The position numbers and the translations under genes are program-made. Of a stretch of 39,980 nt of DNA, positions 33,694-39,980 are shown one piece after another. The number at the start of each line of letters is the position of its first letter. The first letter of the stretch is position 1. Source of the DNA: Mogibacterium sp. (GTDB lineage: Bacteria; Bacillota; Clostridia; Peptostreptococcales; Anaerovoracaceae); the NCBI GenBank assembly GCA_024403035.1, contig JAKSSP010000012.1, forward strand, positions 1 to 39,980, given 5' to 3'. The notes beneath the pieces are model-generated. The model was not told the DNA's origin, did not search any database, and worked only from the letters and a program-made list of their open reading frames with translations.

Positions 33694-35049
33694 ATGCGGA
33701 AACAGGAGAAGAGGGCAGTCATCTGCCTCATAATGGCGCTGATGCTGGTTGCGGGCCTGGGCATATTCGGCTACAGGCTTGTAAAGCACGGCGGAGAATG
33801 GGCCACTTTCTACGGAAATACACAGATATATACTGACGGAGCCATCAACCGCGGCACCGTCACCGACAGGAACGGAGTAGAGCTTCTCAGCTGCACTCCG
33901 GAAGGATTCGACTATACTGATGATTATGAGCTGAGAGTCGCAACCGTGCATGCGGTGGGCGATCCTCTGGGCAACGTATCCACCGGGGCCATCACTGTCT
34001 TCAGGAGCCAGCTGATAGGCTACGATCTGCTGAACGGAACATACGACACCAGCGCTAGCGGAAAGAAGATAGCGCTGACCATAGACGCCAATGCCAACCG
34101 CGCGGCTTACGAGGCTCTCGCGGGCAGGACCGGCACCGTAGGCGTTTACAACTGGAAGACAGGCGAGATAGTCTGCATGGTGAGTACTCCGGGCTTTGAT
34201 CCGGCGTATGAAGAGGAGACGGTAGATGACGGGGAGCCTATCTACTTCAACAACTTCCTCAGCGGACTCATCACTCCGGGTTCCACATTCAAGCTGGTCA
34301 CATCGGCAGCCGTCATAGATAAGATGGATAACAGGGATTCGTTCACATATGACTGCGACGGCATCAACCAGATAGGCGACACCAAGGAGTCCAGACTGAT
34401 CGACGTAAGCGCGCATGGCGAGGTGGACTTCAGGGAAGCTCTTGCCCAGTCGTGCAACGGAGCCTTCGGAGCGCTGACGCGGGAGGTCGGTGCCAAGGCA
34501 ATGAAGGAATACACCGAGAAGGCAGGACTCACAAAACCTGTCAATGTCGATGGCATAGAGACTGCCGCAGGAGTATTCGACTTCCCGGATAATGACGACA
34601 TCAGACTCAGCTGGGCGGGCATAGGCCAGGCGGGCGACATGGTCAACCCTTGCGCCATGATGGTGTACATGGGAGCCATAGCCAACGGCGGAGAAGCCGT
34701 GCAGCCTACGCTTATCAAGAGCGCTACCTTCCTTAAGGACATAACCGGCGGCAAGAGCCTCGGCAGATACCTTGATCAGGATACAGCAGGCGAGCTCAGA
34801 AGCATGATGAAAAATAACGTCGTGGAGAACTACGGCGAAGGCAATTTCCCCGGCCTGGACATTTACGCCAAGTCTGGGACCGCAGAAGGAGAGTCATACC
34901 AGCCTGACGCGTGGTTTGTGGGATTTACGGACAGTGAGGAGTCCCCGTACGCATTCGTAGTATGGGTAAAGGGAGGCGGCTACGGCGCGCAGGCAGCCGC
35001 ACCAATAGCAAACCGCGTCCTTCAGACGCTCGGATCCGGCGGAGAATAG
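33694..35049 (+). CDS. Class B penicillin-binding protein (transpeptidase), 451 aa
   Basis: A signal-anchor helix (about 8-26) is followed by a short N-terminal segment and a penicillin-binding transpeptidase domain. The three active-site motifs are present: Ser197-Thr-Phe-Lys200 in PGSTFK, Ser253-Cys-Asn255 and Lys393-Ser-Gly395. It crosslinks peptidoglycan outside the cell, working with the SEDS polymerase encoded just upstream (gap of two bases; GGAGG lies inside the end of the SEDS gene). At 451 residues it is shorter than typical PBP2/PBP3 (580-700), with a reduced pedestal, like the PbpA type found beside FHA/RodA genes. No clear terminator follows; a weak long-range inverted repeat TTTTGTGA/TCACAAAA (35054-35116) is the only structure. 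Confidence 0.93.
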   Translation: MRKQEKRAVICLIMALMLVAGLGIFGYRLVKHGGEWATFYGNTQIYTDGAINRGTVTDRNGVELLSCTPEGFDYTDDYELRVATVHAVGDPLGNVSTGAITVFRSQLIGYDLLNGTYDTSASGKKIALTIDANANRAAYEALAGRTGTVGVYNWKTGEIVCMVSTPGFDPAYEEETVDDGEPIYFNNFLSGLITPGSTFKLVTSAAVIDKMDNRDSFTYDCDGINQIGDTKESRLIDVSAHGEVDFREALAQSCNGAFGALTREVGAKAMKEYTEKAGLTKPVNVDGIETAAGVFDFPDNDDIRLSWAGIGQAGDMVNPCAMMVYMGAIANGGEAVQPTLIKSATFLKDITGGKSLGRYLDQDTAGELRSMMKNNVVENYGEGNFPGLDIYAKSGTAEGESYQPDAWFVGFTDSEESPYAFVVWVKGGGYGAQAAAPIANRVLQTLGSGGE

Positions 35050-35120
35050 CCTGTTTTGTGAGAAAAAACTTTCCGGGCCTTAATAATCGATCATGTTTTT
35101 GTTTAAATTCACAAAATGGC

Positions 35121-35149
35121 TTGACTTTGTTTTTCTTTGTATTTATTAT
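35121..35149 (+). promoter_or_regulatory. Promoter of the lysine-riboswitch transcript
   Basis: TTGACT (35121-35126), a 17-base spacer and TATTAT (35144-35149). Transcription would start near 35156, about 25 bases before the aptamer. Confidence 0.75.
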
Positions 35150-35179
35150 CTACACTGTAAACAAGTGAATAACAACTGA

Positions 35180-35340
35180 CCCGATAGAGGTCGCAGAGAT
35201 CAGGAGTAACGGTCACAGAAGCGCGGGGGCGCGGCCGTGAAAGGGTGATCTGCCGAAGCTTACCGGAATCCCAAGCCGGCAAGCTGGGACGGTGCAATAA
35301 GATGTACCGGACTGTCACGAAAGTGGAGCGCTATCATGGT
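35180..35340 (+). ncRNA. Lysine riboswitch (L-box) aptamer
   Basis: The conserved core of the lysine aptamer is recognisable in order: AGAGGTCGC (35186-35194), the AGTAAC loop element (35205-35210), GAAAGGGTGATCTGCCGAAG (35239-35258), CTGGGACGG (35284-35292), GGACTGTCACGAAAGTGGAG (35319-35338 region) and closing CTATC (35331-35335), which pairs with GATAG (35183-35187) to form P1. The length of about 160 nt is right. The element lies between a good promoter and an intrinsic terminator, upstream of an NhaC-family transporter. Lysine binding is expected to stop transcription. Confidence 0.9.
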
Positions 35341-35365
35341 TGGGTAAATATCATAGTAAGTTACC

Positions 35366-35411
35366 AGATCCATGGCAGAATCGTTTCATGCGTTATTCAT
35401 GGATCTTTTTC
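35366..35411 (+). terminator. Riboswitch-controlled intrinsic terminator
   Basis: AGATCCATG (35366-35374) pairs with CATGGATCT (35398-35406) and is followed by TTTTTC. It is the expression platform. The flanking AAGTTACC (35358-35365) is also perfectly complementary to GGTAACTT (35422-35429) next to the ribosome site. Confidence 0.85.
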
Positions 35412-35432
35412 ATTATTAGGAGGTAACTTTTT

Positions 35433-36992
35433 ATGGACACACCTGCACTTTATGCAACAGCATGGGCGGTTCTGCCGCCACTCATTGCCATCGTACTGGC
35501 ACTTATCACAAAGGAAGTCTACAGCTCGCTCTTCCTGGGCGTAGTCACGGGCGCTATCCTCTATGCCGGCGCAGATTTCGACGGCATCGTAAATCACATT
35601 CTCAATGACGGTATCATCGCGTCGCTCAGCGATGGCTGGAACGTGGGAATCCTCATCTTCCTGGTCATCCTCGGAATGGTCGTAGCACTGATGAATCTCT
35701 CCGGAGGTTCAAAGGCATTCGGCGGCTGGGCTCTCAAGCGCGTCAGAACACGTGTCGCGGCTGAGATCGCTACAGTACTGCTGGGCGTAGTAATCTTCGT
35801 AGACGACTACTTCAACTGCCTGACAGTAGGGTCCGTCATGAAGCCTGTAACAGACAACTTCAATGTATCCAGAGCTAAACTCGCCTACATCATTGACGCG
35901 ACAGCAGCTCCTGTATGCATCATCGCTCCTGTATCCTCATGGGCTGCAGCTGTATCCAGCTTCGCTGGTGAAGGAGAGGGCATCGCGCTGTTTATCAGAT
36001 GTATCCCTTATAATTTCTATGCTCTGTTCACACTTGTAATGATGATCGCCATCATCGTCATGAGATTCGACTATGCCGCTATGGCAAGGTTCGAGATGAA
36101 CGCGATCGAGAGCGGAGATCTGTTCACAGTACCTGACGTCAACGCTGAAATGGCAGATGCTGCAGACGAGGGAAGCGACAAGGGCATCGTAATTGACCTC
36201 GTATTCCCGGTAATCGTTCTCGTAGTGAGCTGTGTGCTCGGAATGGTCTACACAGGCGGATTCTTCGACGGAGCCGGATTCGTCACCGCTTTCTCGGATT
36301 CCGATGCAGCTGTCGGTCTTTCGATGGGAGCTCTCGTAGCGCTCGTCATCATAATCGCTTACTACACGATCAGACGCACCATCAGCTTCAGTCAGTGCAT
36401 GAGCTGCGTACCTGAAGGAATGAAGGCAATGGCTTCGCCTATCCTCGTTCTGACGCTCGCATGGTCGCTCAAGGCCATGACAGACAGCCTGGGACTTGCA
36501 GATTACGTAAGCGGCCTTGTAGAGGGAATGAGCGGATTCGCAGTAGGTATCATCCCTGCGGGACTCTTCCTGATCGCATGCGTTCTGGCGTTCGCTTCCG
36601 GAACATCCTGGGGAACCTTCGGTATCCTGATCCCTCTGGGTCTCGCTATTACACAGTCGCATCCTGAGCTTGCTACACCTATCATCGCGGCATGCATGGC
36701 AGGCGCTGTATACGGCGACCACTGCTCACCTATCTCGGATACAACGATCATGGCTTCTGCCGGCGCAAACTGCAACCACGTCTCGCATGTATCCACGCAG
36801 CTGCCGTACGCGACCACAGTCGCTGTTGTCTCTGCAATCTCTTATGTGATAGCAGGTTATGTAAGCAGCCCTGTAGTTCCGCTGATCGTCGGAGTCGTAC
36901 TGCTGCTTGGAGTACTCTTCTTCCTGAGAGGAAGAGAGGGCAGCTACAGAGTTCCTGACGAAGCAAACGTCAATCAGGCTGCAGTAGAATAG
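35433..36992 (+). CDS. NhaC-family transporter, probable lysine transporter, 519 aa
   Basis: A polytopic membrane protein of about twelve helices belonging to the NhaC superfamily: VIFVDDYFNCLTVGSVMKPV (near 128-147), a DATAAPVCIIAPVSSWAA segment and, in the second half, SGTSWGTFGILIPLG and GDHCSPISDTT. NhaC-like proteins are annotated as Na+/H+ antiporters, but members downstream of lysine riboswitches were proposed by comparative genomics to be lysine transporters (called LysW in that work, a name also used for another protein, so no symbol is given). ATG 35433 has AGGAGGT at 35418-35424. The riboswitch makes lysine import the best-supported role; exchange for another amino acid or a polyamine remains possible. 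Confidence 0.9.
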   Translation: MDTPALYATAWAVLPPLIAIVLALITKEVYSSLFLGVVTGAILYAGADFDGIVNHILNDGIIASLSDGWNVGILIFLVILGMVVALMNLSGGSKAFGGWALKRVRTRVAAEIATVLLGVVIFVDDYFNCLTVGSVMKPVTDNFNVSRAKLAYIIDATAAPVCIIAPVSSWAAAVSSFAGEGEGIALFIRCIPYNFYALFTLVMMIAIIVMRFDYAAMARFEMNAIESGDLFTVPDVNAEMADAADEGSDKGIVIDLVFPVIVLVVSCVLGMVYTGGFFDGAGFVTAFSDSDAAVGLSMGALVALVIIIAYYTIRRTISFSQCMSCVPEGMKAMASPILVLTLAWSLKAMTDSLGLADYVSGLVEGMSGFAVGIIPAGLFLIACVLAFASGTSWGTFGILIPLGLAITQSHPELATPIIAACMAGAVYGDHCSPISDTTIMASAGANCNHVSHVSTQLPYATTVAVVSAISYVIAGYVSSPVVPLIVGVVLLLGVLFFLRGREGSYRVPDEANVNQAAVE

Positions 36993-37026
36993 AATACATA
37001 TCACGCTTAATGCTCAAATACTATGG

Positions 37027-37065
37027 AAAACACGGCCACGCGATTCCGCGGATGTCCGTGTTTTT
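37027..37065 (+). terminator. Terminator after the lysine transporter gene
   Basis: AAAACACGG (37027-37035) pairs with CCGTGTTTT (37056-37064), with a CGCG/CGCG inner helix, followed by T. Confidence 0.8.
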
Positions 37066-37133
37066 CATTGAGTGAAATAGTATAATTGATAAAGAAAAAG
37101 GCAGTAAACATAGATTGAGGAAAGGACTGTGAG

Positions 37134-37940
37134 ATGAATTTCACTTCCAGCGAAACCGATTTTGTACTTGAGAACGAAGCTTATGTGCCTGTTCCGGAAA
37201 ACGAAAAGCGCCGGCTTGAGACTGTGGAGGATTTTGACGCTGAACTTGGCAGGATGCGTGACGCGGCTGCGGCCGGCGCCATGCCTGACATGCGCCACTG
37301 TGTCATCAAGGGTCTCGATCTTGCCGGCCGCGATCTTACCGGCATCGACTTCAGGCGCTCCGCTTTTGAAGGCTGTGATCTTCACGGGACCGACTTCAGC
37401 GGCTCACAGATGGACAACATCGCGTTCTATGACAACGACCTTGTCGGCATGAAGCTTTGCGGATGCAAGGCCAGGGGGTGCAGTTTCAGGTTCCAGGACA
37501 TGACAGACATCGACCTCAGCGGGGCCAACATATATTCATCGGTGCTTGAGGACGCGCTCAACCAGGACAAGGTGATCACAGATGATGAGACCAAGTGGTA
37601 TAAGATGCGCTGCCCGGAGGAGGGCGAGGCATTCATAGCATGGAAGTGCTGCACCGATCTCCGCGTTGTGATGATGCTCGTGCCGCGCGATGCCAAGCGC
37701 TGCATGGCCACGATGGAGACCGGCAGAGTTTCAAAGGTAAAGGTGCTGAAGATCACCAGCATAGATGAGACAGAGAACTACACATGGGCACAGTCTACGG
37801 TCGACCCGGACTTCTATTACGAAGTGGGCAAGTGGCTGGAGCCGGCGAACGGCTTCCAGGAGGACAGATGGAAAGACAGTTCGCCGGGCATACACTTTTT
37901 CCTGGACCGTCAGCAATGCGTAGACTACCAGTCAAAGTGA
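37134..37940 (+). CDS. Pentapeptide-repeat protein with C-terminal DUF5758-like domain, 268 aa
   Basis: After a polar N-terminus (about 1-50) there are roughly fifteen pentapeptide repeats (about 55-140), visible as GLDLAGRDLTGIDF, GCDLHGTDFSG and DIDLSGANIY, which form a right-handed quadrilateral beta helix. The remaining 120 residues (with WYKMRCPEEGEAFIAWK and a conserved MATMETGRVSKVKVL) resemble the domain of unknown function DUF5758 often joined to such repeats. The biochemical role is not known. ATG 37134 has a weak AGGA upstream; TATAAT at 37081-37086 may be the -10 of its own promoter, with no good -35. It is flanked by terminators on both sides, so it is a single-gene unit. Confidence 0.8.
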   Translation: MNFTSSETDFVLENEAYVPVPENEKRRLETVEDFDAELGRMRDAAAAGAMPDMRHCVIKGLDLAGRDLTGIDFRRSAFEGCDLHGTDFSGSQMDNIAFYDNDLVGMKLCGCKARGCSFRFQDMTDIDLSGANIYSSVLEDALNQDKVITDDETKWYKMRCPEEGEAFIAWKCCTDLRVVMMLVPRDAKRCMATMETGRVSKVKVLKITSIDETENYTWAQSTVDPDFYYEVGKWLEPANGFQEDRWKDSSPGIHFFLDRQQCVDYQSK

Positions 37941-37952
37941 CAGAGAAACACG

Positions 37953-37983
37953 GAAGCAGGGGCAGGGCTCTTGCTTCTTTTTT
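37953..37983 (+). terminator. Terminator after the pentapeptide-repeat gene
   Basis: GAAGCAGGGG (37953-37962) pairs, with two G-T wobbles, to CTCTTGCTTC (37968-37977) and is followed by TTTTTT. Confidence 0.75.
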
Positions 37984-37998
37984 GTGCAATTCATGTCA

Positions 37999-38027
37999 TT
38001 GAAAGCAGTAATACTCCGCGTTATAAT
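37999..38027 (+). promoter_or_regulatory. Promoter of the iorAB operon
   Basis: TTGAAA (37999-38004), a 17-base spacer and TATAAT (38022-38027). Transcription from about 38034 gives a leader of roughly 125 nt before iorA. Confidence 0.75.
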
Positions 38028-38033
38028 TAATCC

Positions 38034-38158
38034 AGTAAAGTATCGTGTTTCTTCTATATTATTATAGAAGCTAATGATGGCGTAAGGGCATTCAACATCA
38101 AATCCACGGAAGCGCTGAAAGGCGTTTCCGATATTATGTAAAAGGGAGGAAATGCTTT
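38034..38158 (+). promoter_or_regulatory. Structured 5' leader of iorA
   Basis: Two hairpins are seen: CTTCTATA (38051-38058) with TATAGAAG (38063-38070), loop of four; and CGGAAGCGC (38107-38115) with GCGTTTCCG (38122-38130), loop of six, one G-T pair. Neither is followed by a T-run, so they are not terminators. No known riboswitch or T-box consensus was recognised. The ribosome site AGGGAGG (38143-38149) lies after the second hairpin. Confidence 0.4.
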
Positions 38159-39946
38159 ATGAAAGTTATCATGTCCGGTAACGAAGCGACTGCCCGCGGA
38201 GCCTGGGAAGGCGGCGCGAGATTTGCTTCGGCATATCCGGGAACACCGAGCACGGAGATCCTCGAGAACATGCCTCAGTATGGAGCAGATTGCTACTCCG
38301 AGTGGGCACCTAATGAGAAGGTTGCCACAGAGGCTGCTATCGGAGCATCCATTGCCGGCGTAAGATCATTCTGCGCGATGAAGCACGTAGGAATGAACGT
38401 AGCTGCAGACCCTATCTTCACATTCGCATACACCGGTGTCACCGGCGGATTCGTAATGGTAGTCGCTGACGATCCGGGTCAGCACAGTTCGCAGAACGAG
38501 CAGGACAACAGAAACACCGCCAAATCGGCAAGACTGCTCATGCTGGAGCCTTCTGACTCGCAGGAGTCAAAGGACTTCATGAAGAAGGCCTTTGCTCTCT
38601 CGGAGAGATTCGACATGCCGGTGCTCTTCCATGTCACAACCAGAACATGCCACTCTAAAGGCCTTGTGGAACTGGGCGACAGAGAAGAGGCGGCCGTTCC
38701 TGACTACGAGCCAAAGATCAAGAAGTACGTAACAGCTCCTGCGAACGCAAAGGTGCTGAGAGCGACACTCGAAGACAGGATCGCAGCAGCAAGAGAATTT
38801 GCTAATGACTGCGAGTTCAACAGAGTCGAGATGCACGACACAAAGATCGGCGTTATCACATCCGGTATCTCGTATCAGTACGCCAGAGAGACATTCGAGG
38901 ACAACGCATCCTATCTCAAGCTGGGACTCACATTCCCAATGCCTGATGATCTGATCAAGGACTTCTGCTCAAAGGTAGACAAGGTCTACATCGTAGAAGA
39001 GATGGATCCGTACATCGAAGAGCACGTAAAGATGCTTGGCATCGAATGCACGGGCAAGGATGTGATCCCAAGATTCGACGAGCTCAACACGGACATCGTC
39101 AGAAAAGCATTCCTGGGCGTAGAGCCTGAGACATACACGACTGACATGAAGACTGTCGTAAGACCTCCGGCACTCTGCGCAGGCTGCCCTCACAGAGGAC
39201 TGTTCTACTGCCTCTCAAAGAGACAGAAGAAGGGCGACCTCATGATTACCGGAGACATCGGATGCTATACGCTCGGTATGGCTCCTCCGCTCAACGCGGT
39301 CCATACCACCATCTGCATGGGAGCTTCTCTCTCGCAGGGCCACGGTGCTTCTATCGCCATGAAGGACGCGGGCAAGGCTACAAAGGTAGCGTCCGTCATC
39401 GGAGACTCCACATTCTTCCACACAGGTGTCAACTCGCTGATGGATGCCGTATATAACAGCGGAAGCAACCTGTCCATCATTCTCGACAACCGTATCACGG
39501 GAATGACAGGTCATCAGCAGAACCCGGGTACGGGATACACTCTCATGGGCAAGGAAGCTCCTGAGGTAGACATCCCGGCTCTCTGCAGAGCTATCGGTGT
39601 CAAGGATGAGAATATCATCACGGTGAACCCTAATCACCTCGACGAAGTCGAAGCTGCTCTTGACAAACTCCTCGGTAAGGACGAGCCGACCGTACTTATC
39701 ACAAGATGGCCGTGCGTGCTCAAGAAGTTCAGCCAGCAGGATATCGATGAGTTCCCGACACTGCACAAGACACAGTGCGTGATCGATCAGGACAAGTGCA
39801 AGAACTGCAAGATGTGCGTAAAGACCGGATGCCCGGCTCTGATCTCCACAAAGGAGAAGGTCGTCATCGACAAGACGAGCTGCAACGGCTGCACAGTCTG
39901 CAAGCAGGTCTGCCCGTTCAAGGCTATTGAGGAGGTGACAAGATAA
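38159..39946 (+). CDS. iorA: Indolepyruvate:ferredoxin oxidoreductase alpha subunit, 595 aa
   Basis: IorA, with IorB, oxidatively decarboxylates aryl pyruvates (from Trp, Phe, Tyr) to aryl-acyl-CoA and reduces ferredoxin. The N-terminal part carries the pyruvate-binding-type domain (SGNEATARGAWEGG, SAYPGTPSTEI), the middle the thiamine-diphosphate domain (CAGCPHRG near 340, GDIGCYTLG, GDSTFFHTG, DNRITGMTGHQQNPGTG), and the C-terminus two [4Fe-4S] motifs, CKNCKMCVKTGCP and CNGCTVCKQVCP. The length matches the family (about 580-620). ATG 38159 has AGGGAGG upstream. The stop overlaps the iorB start. It indicates amino-acid fermentation in addition to sugar use. Confidence 0.95.
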   Translation: MKVIMSGNEATARGAWEGGARFASAYPGTPSTEILENMPQYGADCYSEWAPNEKVATEAAIGASIAGVRSFCAMKHVGMNVAADPIFTFAYTGVTGGFVMVVADDPGQHSSQNEQDNRNTAKSARLLMLEPSDSQESKDFMKKAFALSERFDMPVLFHVTTRTCHSKGLVELGDREEAAVPDYEPKIKKYVTAPANAKVLRATLEDRIAAAREFANDCEFNRVEMHDTKIGVITSGISYQYARETFEDNASYLKLGLTFPMPDDLIKDFCSKVDKVYIVEEMDPYIEEHVKMLGIECTGKDVIPRFDELNTDIVRKAFLGVEPETYTTDMKTVVRPPALCAGCPHRGLFYCLSKRQKKGDLMITGDIGCYTLGMAPPLNAVHTTICMGASLSQGHGASIAMKDAGKATKVASVIGDSTFFHTGVNSLMDAVYNSGSNLSIILDNRITGMTGHQQNPGTGYTLMGKEAPEVDIPALCRAIGVKDENIITVNPNHLDEVEAALDKLLGKDEPTVLITRWPCVLKKFSQQDIDEFPTLHKTQCVIDQDKCKNCKMCVKTGCPALISTKEKVVIDKTSCNGCTVCKQVCPFKAIEEVTR

Positions 39947-39980
39947 TGAGTGAAGTAAAGAATATCCTCCTGGTAGGAGT
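39946..39980 (+). CDS. iorB: Indolepyruvate:ferredoxin oxidoreductase beta subunit, 5' end only
   Basis: ATG at 39946-39948 shares a base with the iorA stop TAA (39944-39946). The ribosome site GAGGAGGTGA lies inside the end of iorA. The visible residues MSEVKNILLVGV match the typical N-terminus of the IorB subunit, which completes the heterodimer. The window ends here, so the rest cannot be assessed. Confidence 0.8.
   Translation, partial: MSEVKNILLVG

Noticed and set aside
35054-35116. TTTTGTGA/TCACAAAA inverted repeat as a terminator after the PBP gene
   Set aside because: The arms are 47 bases apart, AT-rich and not followed by a T-run.
1-39980. CRISPR arrays, tRNA or rRNA genes
   Set aside because: No regularly spaced direct repeats, tRNA-like cloverleaf ends or rRNA-like conserved blocks were seen when reading through both strands.

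Overview
The window reads as a chromosomal segment of an obligately anaerobic, fermentative Clostridia-type Firmicute with a mid-range GC content. The evidence is the gene content: pyruvate:ferredoxin oxidoreductase, acetate kinase, class II aldolase, indolepyruvate:ferredoxin oxidoreductase, and a sensory [FeFe]-hydrogenase. Strong AGGAGG-type ribosome binding sites, TTG/GTG starts, sigma-A-type promoters, a lysine riboswitch and many short GC hairpin + T-run terminators agree with this. No species can be named from the sequence alone. No tRNA, rRNA, CRISPR array, intact insertion sequence or complete prophage was seen.

Layout. 1-3600 is a decayed accessory region: fragments of a conjugative-element type gene, an AbiE-like regulator with a truncated nucleotidyltransferase, an unrecognised frameshifted gene, a metallophosphoesterase, and a sugar:cation symporter lacking both its N-terminal part and an internal block. 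3758-8222 is a two-gene operon of a very large MscS-type channel carrying two extracytoplasmic Cache-like sensor regions plus a lipoprotein of the NMT1/SsuA-like solute-binding family with no ABC transporter partner. 8282-10821 (minus) is an operon of an SPFH/band-7 membrane protein, a 56-residue ribbon-helix-helix protein and a membrane-anchored GH25 lysozyme. It diverges from a metal-exporter-like gene (10923) across overlapping promoters with a striking inverted-repeat operator. Two small genes of unknown function follow (11795-13053), then a divergent response regulator/histidine kinase pair (13123-15777).

The central part holds highly expressed core metabolism: ackA (15923), nifJ/PFOR (17250) and fba (20909), each as its own transcription unit. 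Two tandem ATPase-permease fusion ABC proteins of the MacB/FtsX type follow (22052-26918). A minus-strand pair encodes a PAS-containing sensory [FeFe]-hydrogenase and a SpoIIE-type Ser/Thr phosphatase (29999-26971). Next come glnS (30176), an FHA-SEDS (FtsW/RodA-like) protein that appears to start with AUA (31967) coupled to a small class B penicillin-binding protein (33694), a lysine riboswitch controlling an NhaC-family transporter (35121-36992), a pentapeptide-repeat protein (37134) and iorA with the first codons of iorB (38159-39980).

How they work together (inference): PFOR, AckA and IorAB form the acetyl-CoA/acyl-CoA and reduced-ferredoxin branches of fermentation. The sensory hydrogenase/phosphatase pair would report H2 or redox state. 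The most interesting candidates for new biology are the Cache-MscS channel with its orphan binding protein, the SPFH-RHH-lysozyme operon with its operator, and the FHA-SEDS/PBP pair with an AUA start.
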